A DNA stretch of 64,000 nucleotides from assembly GCA_032718475.1 (NCBI GenBank), contig JAUCBJ010008623.1, positions 24,546 through 88,545 of the forward strand, in the 5' to 3' direction. The notes beneath the pieces are model-generated. The model made no database searches and was not told the DNA's origin. It worked only from the letters and a program-made list of their open reading frames with translations. Shown here piece by piece: positions 1 through 10,508 of this stretch. The translations under genes were made by a program, and so were the position numbers. The number at the start of each line of letters is the position of its first letter. The first letter of the stretch is position 1. Source of the stretch: Nemertoderma westbladi (taxonomy: Eukaryota > Xenacoelomorpha > Nemertodermatida > Nemertodermatidae).

Positions 1-204
1 TTTTTTTTATATATTGCGTAAGTATACTGTATGTGTTGTTGGTTGGTTAACAAGCCTAAATTATTATCCTAGATAATAGCTGGATCTCATTCAGGGACTG
101 TTATAATATCATCAATATTTTTGGTAATTAATATAATCAGCAACAGTTTAGGCCTAATTCTGAAATATCAATGTTTTCACAAGTGCTTTTATAATTTCAA
201 GGCA

Positions 205-405
205 ATGCTAGCTAGTAAAAAAAATACTAGCTACACCTTAATAAATAATATATAATAATGTTCTTGAACACTTACCAATAACAAAAATTAAAAAAATACA
301 GTGTTTTTTAAATTTCAAAAATTTATAGCAAGTAAATAACACTAGCTACCATAAAAAATATCTCTACTAATGTTCTAGAACATTCACCAATATCAAAAAA
401 GCACT
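205..405. repeat. Two diverged copies of an AT-rich repeat with TTC-GAA motifs
   Basis: Two segments (about 205-290 and 325-405) share an order of blocks: an ACTAGCTA block, an A-rich stretch, then a GTTCTAGAAC or GTTCTTGAAC palindrome followed by CATTCACCAAT or CACTTACCAAT. The same palindrome plus ACTAGCTAGTA occurs inside the MITE at 27237-27497, so these look like old relatives of that family. No coding potential is seen in bases 1-420. Confidence 0.45.
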
Positions 406-424
406 AAAAAGTTGCTATCAGGAA

Positions 425-669
425 CCGGACAATTCGGTCCCGGACAATTCGGTCCCGGACAATTCGGTCCCGGACAATTCGGTCCCGGACAATTCGGTCC
501 CGGACAATTCGGTCCTAGGACAATTCGGTCCTAGGACAATTCGGTCCCGGACAATTCGGTCCCATTTATTTAGTGTTTTGGGACCGAATTGTCCGGGACC
601 GAATTGTCCGGGACCGAATTGTCCAGGACCGAATTGTCCGGGACCGAATTGTCCGGGACCGAATTGTCC
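425..669. repeat. Inverted pair of 15-bp tandem arrays (giant hairpin)
   Basis: About nine copies of GGACAATTCGGTCCC run from 425 to 563. After a 16-bp AT-rich spacer, about six copies of the reverse complement (GGACCGAATTGTCCG) run to 669. The two arrays can pair over roughly 90 bp. Two left-arm units carry a TCCTAGGA variant, and one right-arm unit reads CCAGGACC. Open frames across it are only translated repeat. Confidence 0.9.
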
Positions 670-1259
670 TACATCCGCTGCTAACCACCGCAGCAACAAA
701 GTTCTAGAATCAAATTTGCATACCAGATCAGCTAACGTACGGTAGCAATTAATCCCTATTTCTTATCTTACAACCAGAATCTGTTATTTGTGCCAATCAC
801 GGGTGTAGTTACTAACACCGTAATTGCCCGGTTGAGTTGTGGATAGGAAGGAGAGAGCTTTGACGTCATTTGTAAGTATAAAGTTCTACAAAACGCGACT
901 AGCTTATTTTCGTAGCTAGTGCACGGTATCGTTCTGGTCAGAAATTACTAAAACCTAGTAAAATGATATACACCAAAATTGTTTTATTGTAACACACCCA
1001 CACACACACACGCCCTAAAACATATTTACCCTTAGAATTCTACTAGTTATAGCGCACTTTAGATTACTTTTAGGCATAATTTATCTGTAATTTACTATTC
1101 GTATTTGTAAATTTAGGATCTGATATTTAGTTACGGCAAGAAGGAGTATTTATTTATTAGACTGTTGTTTGTCTGAGCAACGGTATTGTTACTTTAGGCA
1201 CGACCCCCTTTAGACTGATTTAGTACAGGGATCAGTATTGTTACGCTAGGTCTGTCAAT

Positions 1260-1440
1260 CCACTAGCTCGTATATAAACCATATAAATCACACCGTGGCA
1301 AGTTACGGTATTTAGGTCTGTCAGCGATAGTTAGGATTCGCTGAGCGGGGATTGTTTTCCCGTGAGTTTGGTCTGTTACTGTAACTGTACATCTGCCTCA
1401 CCGGTTAGAGGACAGGTTTCCTTTTGTCTAGTTCGTAGGC
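1260..1440 (+). mobile_element. Decayed LTR fragment related to the BEL/Pao LTR at 38-40 kb
   Basis: The blocks CCATATAAATCACACCG, GGATTCGCTG, and CTGCCTCACCGGTTA occur here in the same order and spacing as in the BEL LTR at about 39675-39825, with many substitutions between. This suggests an old solo LTR or LTR remnant of the same family. The earlier part of the LTR (tRNA-like region and first TATA box) is not recognisable here. Flanking bases 670-1260 hold nothing I can classify beyond a CA-dinucleotide run near 1000. Confidence 0.5.
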
Positions 1441-1681
1441 ATTAGACCCGCTCACGTACGTAGAATAGGCACTAGGCTCTGCTCCTCGCCAGTAGTCGTT
1501 TGTGTATTTGTATCTGTTTGATTAGATACCCTGGAATGGGATTTGTTGTCAGATACTGTACGAGCCCGTATACATTACTGGATCTTACGGAAAGATACAT
1601 CGTTACTAGGATCTGGTAAGCGGTATACTACTGGACTTTACAAAATAAGTAACATTCTGACATCCTGATGTTACATAGTCT

Positions 1682-2426
1682 GATTAACATCGAACCCATT
1701 CGGAAGTCGGACGGAGAACAGTAGGATTCATCCGGGAGGTCGACAGACCTCCCAGATGTTTTGTATACAGTTTTGTATCGCTTTCCAAACATCCTTCACC
1801 TTATCAGCTACTGTACATTGGCCTGATTTAAAGGATTTTCAATTATTTATATCCTGTCTTTCCGTGACTATCTCGATAAGATGGTCACTTCCGATTTTTG
1901 AAAAATATGCCATAAAACCATGCCACTGGTAGCATTTTGGAAATCCCTGAGGGACATCTCTACGCACGAGGATGTCCCCTCGATGTCCAAATGTCAGTCC
2001 CCAGGATATACCCAATCTGGCATTTGGGGAAATCCCAGGGATATCCCCATTTAGGACATTTGTTATGGTAGCAGAGTTGTGCTCCTGTGCGACTATCGTA
2101 CTCGGGACAGGACAGATTCAGAATGCATAGTATGTATGTGTAGTATGCATCACCAGGCTGTGTTCCATCAGAGATCAGAGCGATGGCAATCGCAAAAATC
2201 GGCAGAGCATACAGCCCCACCGGATTTCTTCCTCAACTTCGACTATCAACAGTTCGCTATCCATCATATCTTGATAACTCCGGTTGCTCATAGCAACATT
2301 TCCTTGCTCATCCTCCTCACTTCGTTCACTCCCGGGGTTATATCTACCTTCATGACATATCGTTTCGACCTTACGGATGAATCCTACTGTTGTCCGTCCT
2401 ACTTCCGAATGGGTTCGATGTTAATT
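1682..2426. repeat. Inverted repeat about 50-65 bp, arms 620 bp apart
   Basis: The left arm (about 1682-1745, starting ATTAACATCGAACCC) is nearly the reverse complement of the right arm (about 2355-2426, ending GGGTTCGATGTTAAT). Similarity covers about 52 bp well and then fades inward. The arrangement could be terminal repeats of a small decayed DNA element. I see no target duplication and no transposase. A 152-residue open frame at 2079-2537 lies across the right arm and has no recognisable domain. Confidence 0.55.
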
Positions 2427-3639
2427 CATTTTGCTGATTACAGTGTGAGCGCCCAGTCCCGTACCCAGTTATACGGCCTCGTTGTTAGCGCATTTGATAA
2501 AATATGTTCTTTCACTCTCAATTTTCATATATTGTGACTTCTTTTTGTTACTTAATAAACCATGCAAAAATGAATGCAAAATGTCTGGTCTGATACAATG
2601 AACGGAGTTGCGCTAGTGTACCTGTCACCAAGGGCCACTCACTGTATCTGTTTATTTACCCTTTCTCCCTTCGATGTATTGATTTGCTCTATATTTCACT
2701 TAGTTCAATACGGTTTGATTATCTATTGTATTTAACTGAGATATGATACCGGGAGGGTGTGGCAACACAGTATAACAAGCAAATGTCTGACTAATTAATT
2801 CAGTAAGGACTCAAGTCTAGTGATTGTGTTTCATTTTAGAGGAAACGTATTGTGACAAGTCTTTGGTCTAATTATATTGATATCACTACAGTATTAAATT
2901 TGTGACAACTCTCAATCGTGATGTAATTAATAATAAGAGCTTTGCTTATATTAATGGTCTGAAACATCGCCATATATTAATTATTTAGTAAGTCAGAGAT
3001 ATGACAACACACAAATCTGATACAATTGTCCAGATTATCACTGATACTTAATTACAGCAACCCACCTGTTGCAGCGCGTGTAAAACTTCCTTGAGTCTGT
3101 AATATCGGCGATATATTTTGCCATTAAGAATGACTAATTGAATTTACCAGTAGAATATACAATGTAGCGATGAATAAATATAATTCAATTATTAACTTTT
3201 TGTAATAACCACCAGTCAATTAAACCAGACCGGGGATCAGTGCCTCTGCATGGGCAATACGACTTCTTCTGTCCAACAATTACAAAAAGAGTGAGTCAAC
3301 CACAGAACCAATCGTACTTATATATCAGTAATCTAAGTAATCTAAAAGGCTAAGTTCACACGTGCAGCAACACCCGTAGATATTCGCTGATCCTCTACTC
3401 TCCTCCATTGTTGGGAGTCCTGGTTCACTTATCTCACTGTACTGTACGCACCCCCTGTTGACATCTGCGGGGTATTTATTGCCCCCCCCCCCCCCCCCCC
3501 CCCCCCCCTCTCATCATTAATTAGTTGCGGTGGGATGGCCGTAACCCACCAAGTTTCAGTTTCAGTTTATTTATTTATTTCACTAATATATATATAAAGT
3601 ACATACAATATACATAACAAAAAAAAAATTTCAAATCAC
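2427..3639. other. No gene seen
   Basis: AT-rich sequence with no supported open frame. It includes the poly-C tract at 3482-3508. From about 3553 there is a TTTATTTATTTATTTC run followed by an A-rich stretch, possibly the tail of an old retroposon. Confidence 0.5.
3482..3508 (+). repeat. Poly-C tract (27 C)
   Basis: An uninterrupted run of C on the plus strand. It is the first of nine such tracts in the window. Confidence 0.95.
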
Positions 3640-4380
3640 CCTGCTCTCTAATACGCTAGCAGATGCACAGCTTCTACTAAATAAAGTGGAGAGGGCTGCT
3701 AAGGAGGTTGGATTGCATATAAATGCTACCAAGACCGAATTCATGACCTTTAATGTTGATGGAAACTTGACAACCATTGATAATAATCAACTAAGGAAGG
3801 TCGATGACTTCCAGTACCTTGGATCATGGATAGAGAGTAGCAAAAAGGACATAGAAGTTAGGAAAGCAAAGGCTTGGGTAGCTCTATCAAAAATGGATAC
3901 CATCTGGAAATCAGATCTCTCCAGGCACCTGAAGACTAAGTTCTTTCGAGCCACAGTGGAAAGTGTATTTTTATACGGGGGTGAGACCTGGACACTGACT
4001 AAATCACTTGAACAACGAATTGATGGTTGCTACACAAGACTACTAAGGGCAGCCCTAAACATCAGCTGGAGACAACACATGACAAACGCCGAGCTTTATG
4101 GTACAATACCACCTGTATCAACCACCCTCCGTGAACGCAGATTAAGATTCAGTGGGCACTGCTGGCGAAGTAAAGACGAGGTCATACCCGATCTACTTCT
4201 TTGGCAACCAACTCATGGAAAGCGTAGTCGTGGACGACCGGCCATAACATATATAGATCAACTTGAAAGGGATACTGAACTTGGGAGAAACGAAATTGCG
4301 ACAACTATGGAGAATCGGGAAGCCTGGAAGGATCTCATTTCCACTGTCCGAGTTCGCTCGACCTAGTAGTAGTAGTAGTT
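3640..4380 (+). mobile_element. 5'-truncated RTE-group-like LINE, C-terminal reverse-transcriptase region
   Basis: An open frame runs from about 3640 to 4366 with no internal stop. It encodes the post-catalytic part of a non-LTR reverse transcriptase: the connection motif VDDFQYLGSWI, then FRATVESVFLYGGETW, then the C-terminal motifs LRFSGHCWR, LLLWQPTHGKRSRGRP and NREAWKDL. These are typical of RTE-like endonuclease/RT elements. The catalytic RT core and the endonuclease are absent, so this is a dead 5'-truncated copy. It ends in a (TAG)n tail at about 4363-4378, the same style of tail as the LINE fragment at 19565. Family assignment beyond RTE-group is inference. Confidence 0.75.
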
Positions 4381-4485
4381 ATTAAAATATTGTTTCCTGA
4401 AAAAAGGTTACCTTTGTTAGTATTCGGATTATCACATATGGTATTAGTAATATTAATAGTATCAATAAACGTAATGTCGTTACCA

Positions 4486-4508
4486 CCCCCCCCCCCCCCC
4501 CCCCCCCC
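4486..4508 (+). repeat. Poly-C tract (23 C)
   Basis: Uninterrupted C run on the plus strand. Confidence 0.95.
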
Positions 4509-4819
4509 TCCCATCCAGTCACTCTAGTCCTGTGTCTGGTCCCAGTAAGTAAGTGGGGTATTAACAAAAGTTTACATCTGGGCATCTGGGTGGCGCTATA
4601 GCCCCATGTAAGAAAAGTGATCATGGTGACACTCGCCACTTGTCGCGTGTCAAATCTCCTTCTTCCTCCTCCTTCTTCCTTCTTCCTTCTATCGCATTCC
4701 TCCTCTCCAACCGATCCGTTGCCTGCTGGCGGATCCGTTGCCAGTGTAGCGGGCCGGTACTGCTGCATCACTGCCTCCCTGATAGTTGTGTCTCTCTCGC
4801 TGGGAGTTCGCAGCAAACT

Positions 4820-4838
4820 CCCCCCCCCCCCCCCCCCC
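4820..4838 (+). repeat. Poly-C tract (19 C)
   Basis: Uninterrupted C run on the plus strand. Confidence 0.95.
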
Positions 4839-5421
4839 TGAACCCTGTTTCTCCAGTAAAACACCCAATATTGGGTGTTTTACACAATAATACCCAATCT
4901 ATTAATAGTTTCTTTCATTGTTTCAAAGCCATTAGCGACGTATAAAAAGGTTCCCAACTGATCTACCATCTGTACCAATCTGTTCAAATCTAGTGCAAAT
5001 AACAGTTAGGTGAAAATTAGGTGTAAAACAGCTTAACTCAAACAACTATCGAATTTCACCTAAATATTCGAACTTCGACGATTGGTGCTCAATGTATATT
5101 AGGCTATTTTATCCATAATATTATTTGACATGTACTAAATCTGAAAATCAAGCATCTCTCTCTCACTGACTTAGCATGTTAGAGTTTGTAAACTACGCCA
5201 TTGAATGTAATCGTCACCAAACCATTAAAATTTACGATTTTGCAACCACCGTGCATCTTTTTGTTGTGAAGTCAACTGTCTCAACACAGTATCTTCTATC
5301 CCAGATATCTCTATCTAAGCAAGATATGGGAAAACGGTTTCCATATTTGGATTCAGCATGAAATTCTGCATCAGATAGGATATGTTTCAAAAATTCGACA
5401 TTTTGGTCATAAAATGCGCTA

Positions 5422-5442
5422 CCCCCCCCCCCCCCCCCCCCC
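5422..5442 (+). repeat. Poly-C tract (21 C)
   Basis: Uninterrupted C run on the plus strand, immediately 5' of the target duplication of the full-length LINE. Confidence 0.95.
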
Positions 5443-5930
5443 TCCCCCTTAAGTAGAATATCTATAAAAACTTATAAATAAAGGCTAATAAAATAATAAA
5501 ACAACAGTGATATAAAGTATACGAATGTATATAAAAACATACAAAAAGAAACATCAGAAATAAAAGCAGTAATAAAATCTTTAAAATTAATGAAATAAAA
5601 CTAACAGAATGATTAAGTAATACTAAACTACGCCATAGGGTAAATATCCAGAGGGGCCAGCTATGCAAAAAGCAAATAGCAGCTGTATGACTGGAGTTGA
5701 AATTATCATTAAGGCGGGCATGTGGGGCGAGCCACATAATTAGCAAATCAATAAGCTATAAAATAAAACAAACTGACTAATACCGGTATACGGGTATAGG
5801 TACCGGTATAGGCACCAGCAGTGATAACTGCTAAATACTGAAATACTACCATAACTGGGCCTGATCTTTTTTTTGCTGTACCAATACCCATAATCCGTTT
5901 CGAGCTCGTTTGGGCTTTTTATTGCCTGCA

Positions 5931-7358
5931 ATGGCACGGCGCTGTATCGACTGCAATGTTGCAGAGACTCCCTCTGGGCCACAAGGTCGTGTTATCCTGT
6001 CTATGTTTCTCAACCGACTTCTCTGTGAAAGTTGTAGAATTAAACGTGGTTCTTCTTTGACACCCCAGGGTCATCTGGAAGGTATAGACACTAATCACTC
6101 TGATGACGACGACTTCAACTCTCTACTAACTGATGGCATTAACGATAACGATGTTACCCCCCTTGGTGACGCTTCTTTGCGAGTTGGTTCCGGTCGCTCG
6201 CAACTGATCCGCAACGAGCTACTTTGTTTCATTCAGTATGAAATGTCAAGGTTGAATAAATCTTCTTTGATTTCCGTTATTTGCCACTTTTACTCTGGAG
6301 AGGAAATTCTGGCGGCGAAGCAACTACTCTACTCGGAGGCTGTGAGTTGCGCAGTTCCTGACCGTCCTCTACCTGCCTGGATCGGACGCATCGGTAAAAA
6401 GAAATCCCAGGCTCATGCTTGTGATATCTACGCCGTTTTCCAAGAGAGTGCCTTCGTCGACTCTGACTCTCGACCAACCTTCTTTGCGCTTGATCCCTCA
6501 AGACTTCCGTCTTCAGATAAACGTTCCATTCACGACATGGTCCAGGCGGAGGAACTCAGGAACCTCAACAGCCTTGTAAACGACCTACATCAAACGGTGT
6601 CTGGTCATGTTGAAGCTCTTAAGAACACTGTGACCCGTGCTGAATTAGTCGAAGTGAAAACAGCGATGAAGTGTGCCTCGGCTACCGTTAATGCTTTGTC
6701 TGTTGCCGGTGCAACTGGCGACACTTCTCGATTCTGCAATGTTGCAGGAAGTATTATTTCCATGAATACTTCTACTTATGGAGCGACTGCGAACAGATCT
6801 CCTGCATCTCCTCCTTTTCCTACTGAATCTTCGAGCATTGTAACGGCTCCGCCAGTACCATTGTATTCTAATGTCGTTTTACAACAACCCCCGTCTATGT
6901 CTACCGTTCCTCCACCAAGCGGTTCTGTTACCGGGCGTGGTGGTCCACCTGACATTCAGGTACCCGACGGGTTTACTCTCGTTCGTAACCGGAAAGAGAG
7001 AAATCGGCCACCAGCCAGAGTTGGTACTGGCAACTTTACCGCCCTCCAGGTGGCCAAGAAGCCATCTTCCTCTAACAATCGGGTTTTCATATCAAGACTG
7101 GACTCCACAGTAACCTCAGAAGAGATTGTCGCTTTCATTAAAGATAACCATGATATAGTCGCTCTCGTTACGGAGAACCCTGACAAGAATGACAATTCTT
7201 ACAACTCTTTCATTGTAAGTTGCGCTAACCAGGCGGATTCTAATAAACTTCTCGAATGCGAGTCATGGCCGGAAGGGGTGTTAGTAAAGAAGTACTTTGT
7301 TTCGCGCCCTCGTCGTGACTCAGCAAATCGCAATGGATCCAATACAGGCCCCACTTAG
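5931..7358 (+). CDS. LINE ORF1 protein (nucleic-acid-binding, gag-like)
   Basis: A 475-residue protein; I chose the ATG at 5931 because upstream in-frame codons offer only a TTG. The N-terminus has a C-x2-C-x24-C-x2-C pattern (CIDC and CESC, residues 5-36), a likely zinc-binding fold of the PHD-like type found in CR1-group ORF1 proteins. The middle is Pro/Ser/Thr-rich and low in complexity. The C-terminal 110 residues start at NNRVFISRLDSTVTSEEI and resemble an RRM-like RNA-binding fold ending in basic SRPRR. The known role of such proteins is to coat element RNA and chaperone target-primed reverse transcription. The stop lies 26 bp inside ORF2 in a different frame, so ORF2 probably needs reinitiation or a separate start. 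Confidence 0.8.
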   Translation: MARRCIDCNVAETPSGPQGRVILSMFLNRLLCESCRIKRGSSLTPQGHLEGIDTNHSDDDDFNSLLTDGINDNDVTPLGDASLRVGSGRSQLIRNELLCFIQYEMSRLNKSSLISVICHFYSGEEILAAKQLLYSEAVSCAVPDRPLPAWIGRIGKKKSQAHACDIYAVFQESAFVDSDSRPTFFALDPSRLPSSDKRSIHDMVQAEELRNLNSLVNDLHQTVSGHVEALKNTVTRAELVEVKTAMKCASATVNALSVAGATGDTSRFCNVAGSIISMNTSTYGATANRSPASPPFPTESSSIVTAPPVPLYSNVVLQQPPSMSTVPPPSGSVTGRGGPPDIQVPDGFTLVRNRKERNRPPARVGTGNFTALQVAKKPSSSNNRVFISRLDSTVTSEEIVAFIKDNHDIVALVTENPDKNDNSYNSFIVSCANQADSNKLLECESWPEGVLVKKYFVSRPRRDSANRNGSNTGPT

Positions 7359-10161
7359 AGTTTGTACATATAACTGTTCGGGTTTGAATAACAACGGTGT
7401 GGTTATTCTCGACCTTTGTAACTCACATGACCTTGTATTTCTCCAAGAGACGTGGCTCTATAAGCAAGACTTAAGTAAACTCAATTCTATACATCCGGAA
7501 TTTCTTGGGTATGGGGTTTCCTCGGTAGACTTATCAGATGGTCCCCGGTCTGGTCGTCCCTTTGGGGGTCTAGCTATCTTATGGAGAAAGTCCATATCTC
7601 ACTTAGTAACTTGTATACAATATGACGATGAGCGTCTCCTGGGTTGCACAGTAGCTACCTCGGATGGTAATTTGGTGCTTTTTATTAACATATATGCTCC
7701 ATGTGACTCACCTATTAATCGTGATTTATTTAGTTCTTTACTGGGTAAGTGCCATGGTATCGTTACCGAATACCCTGGTAGCCGTAGTTGTATTATTGGC
7801 GATTTCAACGCCAACCCTGCTAATACTTTTGGTAAAGATCTGGAGTGTTTTTGTAATTTTTCAGGTCTTACATTTTCAGACAAAATTGTATTACCCACTG
7901 ATTCCTTCTCATTTATTAGTTCAGCCCACGGTTCTGTCTCGTGGCTTGATCACATTATTTCTAGTAACGATTTTCATACCTCTATATCTAAAATTTCGCT
8001 TTTATATAATTTGGTAGGTAGTGATCATATACCGGTTTCTATGGATACCAACATAAACATGGGCTCAGTGGAGCACTGCTGTGCTGATCGTGAGCCCAAG
8101 TTTACTGCGGTACCAAATTGGAGCAAGGCATTGCCCAATAACATTTTTAATTATACAAATCAAGTTAATGACTATCTTTCCAACTTGATTCTGCCTCTCG
8201 ATAGTATAATCTGCTGTGATGTTCATTGTAGTAATGTTGTCCATTTACGGGCGCTTGATAATTGTTACACTGAAATCTGTAATATTTTCAGCACCACCAC
8301 TGATATCCATATACCAGTAACTTCTTCCGGTAATTGTAGTAATAACAAGCGGGTCCATATTCCTGGCTGGAACGACTTCGTTAAGGAGAAGCGCGAAGCC
8401 TCTATTGAAGCTTCTCAACACTGGAGGGATAACGGTAAACCTCGCTCTGGAATTCTATGGGAATTAAAACGTAAAAGTTGCGCGCAGTATAAACTGGCGC
8501 TGAAAAATTGTAGAAAAAATGAAGCAACAATAAGAAATGACAAGTTAGCTCAGTCGTTCCTGTCTTCCAGCAAGGATTTTTGGCACTGCGCCCAAAAACA
8601 CTGTAACACAAAAGTTCCACGTGCTAATATCATAGGTAATGCCCACAATGATGAGGACATTGCCAATTTGTTTAGTAATGGCTACGAATCTACGTATAAT
8701 AGTGTAGAGCCTGATTTGGCTGACGTTACATTCTTAAAGAGTAAGTTTGAAACTTGGGATGGATCTGATAGATTCCATATTTTCCCAAGGAATGTGGAAG
8801 AGGCTTTAGCTAGTCTTAAACATGGTAAGGCTTCTGGGCCAGACCAGTTGGCGCCTGAGTGCTGGTATTATGCAGGGTGTCGATTGGCGGTTGTTCTTAG
8901 TTTACTATTCAATTCATTTATTTCACATGGGTTTTTGCCAGTCTCGTTAATTACCAGTCACTTAATGCCTATCGTTAAAAATAAGAACAATAAACTTACT
9001 GATCAGTTAAATTATAGACCTATAGCCACATCTAATGCTTGTTCCAAGTTGTTAGAGTTTTGCTTCCTTATGCTAATTACGAATTGTGTGAATATCACGC
9101 CGAACCAGTTTGGATTTCAACCCGGTCTTGGTACTGAAACCTGTATTTTTGCATTTAAAGAGACAGTCCATTATTTTGTATCTAGAGACACCCCTGCTTT
9201 TACAGCTTTTTTGGATGCTTCTAAGGCATTCGACCGTGTTAATTATGTAAAACTTTTTAAAAAGTTAATTTATCTTAAAGTTCCCCTTGGTGTAATACGT
9301 TTACTATATTTTTGGTATACCAATCAATTGCTAGCGGTACGTTGGGGCAGCGCAACAAGCGTACCCTTCACTGTATGTAATGGTGTACGACAGGGTAGTT
9401 TGCTTTCTCCTCTTCTATTTAACATATACTTGAATGACTTAAGTATTTTATTGAACAATTGTCCTGCAGGTTGTAAGGTTGGTAATATTGTAATCAACCA
9501 TCTATTGTATGCCGATGATCTAAGTTTAATGGCTCCCAGTATTTTTGGTTTACGGTCTTTACTTAAAATTTGTGAAGATTATGGTGCTAAATTTGATGTT
9601 ATGTTTAGTTTCGTTAAATCAAAGTGTATGTATTTTATCCCTTCACAATTTGGACGAGCTGGTGACGTATACCTTTGTGGTATGATCCTCCCTTGTGTTC
9701 TAGAATACTGTTACTTAGGGCATACCCTCTGTTGCAACCTATCTGATGAACGTGACATTAAGCGTTTGAAATCAACCTTATATTGTCGTGGTAATCAATT
9801 AGCCAGAACGTTTAATAAATCCTCTTTACCTATAAAATCCATTATTTTCAAAACTTATTGTTATAACTTATACTGTTGTTCTCTATGGTCTGTGTTTCGT
9901 GTTGAATCCTTACGTAGATTAAAGGTAGCTTACAATTACGCTTTCCGTCAATTATTTTCATATTGTAGTACCGAAGACGCCAACACTTTATTTTGTTTGA
10001 ACCGTATCAATACTTTTAAATCAATTTGTCATACTGCTATTTTTTCACTGTTACATCGTGTTTCAATATCTTCAAATCCTATACTTCGTACCTGTAACTC
10101 TATTGGTATGTCTACGCTTAGATCTCGCTGGAATATTGTTTTAGGGGTCGATGAAAACTAA
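7333..10161 (+). CDS. LINE ORF2: apurinic-type endonuclease and reverse transcriptase
   Basis: A 942-residue protein from the ATG at 7333. The N-terminal endonuclease/exonuclease/phosphatase domain spans about residues 10-250: CTYNCSGLN, the metal-binding E in FLQETW, GDFNAN, SWLDHII and the catalytic SDH in GSDHIPV. The reverse transcriptase follows from about residue 490: GKASGPDQLAPE, NYRPIATSNACSKLLE, NQFGFQPGLGTE, motif A FLDASKAFD, motif B GVRQGSLLSPLLF and motif C YADD. A Cys/His-containing tail of about 200 residues follows; no RNase H is seen. It would nick target DNA and prime cDNA synthesis there. All catalytic residues I can check are present, in contrast to the other LINE copies in the window. 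Confidence 0.9.
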   Translation: MDPIQAPLRVCTYNCSGLNNNGVVILDLCNSHDLVFLQETWLYKQDLSKLNSIHPEFLGYGVSSVDLSDGPRSGRPFGGLAILWRKSISHLVTCIQYDDERLLGCTVATSDGNLVLFINIYAPCDSPINRDLFSSLLGKCHGIVTEYPGSRSCIIGDFNANPANTFGKDLECFCNFSGLTFSDKIVLPTDSFSFISSAHGSVSWLDHIISSNDFHTSISKISLLYNLVGSDHIPVSMDTNINMGSVEHCCADREPKFTAVPNWSKALPNNIFNYTNQVNDYLSNLILPLDSIICCDVHCSNVVHLRALDNCYTEICNIFSTTTDIHIPVTSSGNCSNNKRVHIPGWNDFVKEKREASIEASQHWRDNGKPRSGILWELKRKSCAQYKLALKNCRKNEATIRNDKLAQSFLSSSKDFWHCAQKHCNTKVPRANIIGNAHNDEDIANLFSNGYESTYNSVEPDLADVTFLKSKFETWDGSDRFHIFPRNVEEALASLKHGKASGPDQLAPECWYYAGCRLAVVLSLLFNSFISHGFLPVSLITSHLMPIVKNKNNKLTDQLNYRPIATSNACSKLLEFCFLMLITNCVNITPNQFGFQPGLGTETCIFAFKETVHYFVSRDTPAFTAFLDASKAFDRVNYVKLFKKLIYLKVPLGVIRLLYFWYTNQLLAVRWGSATSVPFTVCNGVRQGSLLSPLLFNIYLNDLSILLNNCPAGCKVGNIVINHLLYADDLSLMAPSIFGLRSLLKICEDYGAKFDVMFSFVKSKCMYFIPSQFGRAGDVYLCGMILPCVLEYCYLGHTLCCNLSDERDIKRLKSTLYCRGNQLARTFNKSSLPIKSIIFKTYCYNLYCCSLWSVFRVESLRRLKVAYNYAFRQLFSYCSTEDANTLFCLNRINTFKSICHTAIFSLLHRVSISSNPILRTCNSIGMSTLRSRWNIVLGVDEN

Positions 10162-10508
10162 CCTATATCCAGTTAGTAATTTGTACTCTATTCTCTTTTC
10201 AATCTATACAATTTATGAACACTTTGGTATTTCATTATTAACTTATGGCCGATAGTTTCTACATTCCTTTTCTTTTTTTGGGTGCGCCCATTAATAACGT
10301 CTCATTCTTACAGTACATTGTGCTAGCTGCTAGGTACTGTAGTTGCTTTATATTAGTTTATAGATACAGTAGTAGCCTACAGTAGAGTTGTGCGGTGCTA
10401 CATAATGTTTACATTAATGTTCCTGCACGAAATTAAACATAATAATAATAATAATAATACAAAATCCTAAGTAGAATATACAATTATACAATACAAAGTT
10501 CACATGTT

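Larger units (their letters stand above)
4381..5449. other. No gene seen; three poly-C tracts
   Basis: Simple-sequence-rich DNA containing poly-C tracts and pyrimidine runs (TTCTTCC near 4665). Open frames here are artefacts of these runs. A short palindrome, AACACCCAATATTGGGTGTTT, sits at 4860-4880. Confidence 0.5.
5462..10467 (+). mobile_element. Full-length CR1-group LINE, two intact ORFs
   Basis: A 5.0-kb element bounded by a 12-bp direct repeat, TAAGTAGAATAT, at 5450-5461 and 10468-10479, which I read as its target-site duplication. It has a 5' UTR of about 470 bp, ORF1 (5931-7358), ORF2 (7333-10161), and a 3' UTR of about 300 bp ending in an (AAT)n microsatellite at about 10440-10459. 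No stop or frameshift interrupts either ORF, so this may be a recently active copy. An (AAT)n tail also ends the decayed relative at 22386-24293. The clade (CR1/L2-like within the jockey group) is inferred from the apurinic-type endonuclease plus RT without RNase H and from the microsatellite tail. Confidence 0.85.

Noticed and set aside
418-699. Open frame of 93 codons on the minus strand
   Set aside because: It only translates the 15-bp inverted arrays (repeating GQFGP and GTELS).
2352-2375. Sequence CGTTTCGACCTTACGG resembling the reverse complement of the hammerhead's GGUCGAAACG half
   Set aside because: The CUGAUGA half and stem II are missing, so no ribozyme can be supported.
4382-4945. 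Overlapping open frames on both strands
   Set aside because: They depend on poly-C tracts giving Pro or Gly runs; no domain and no conservation signal.
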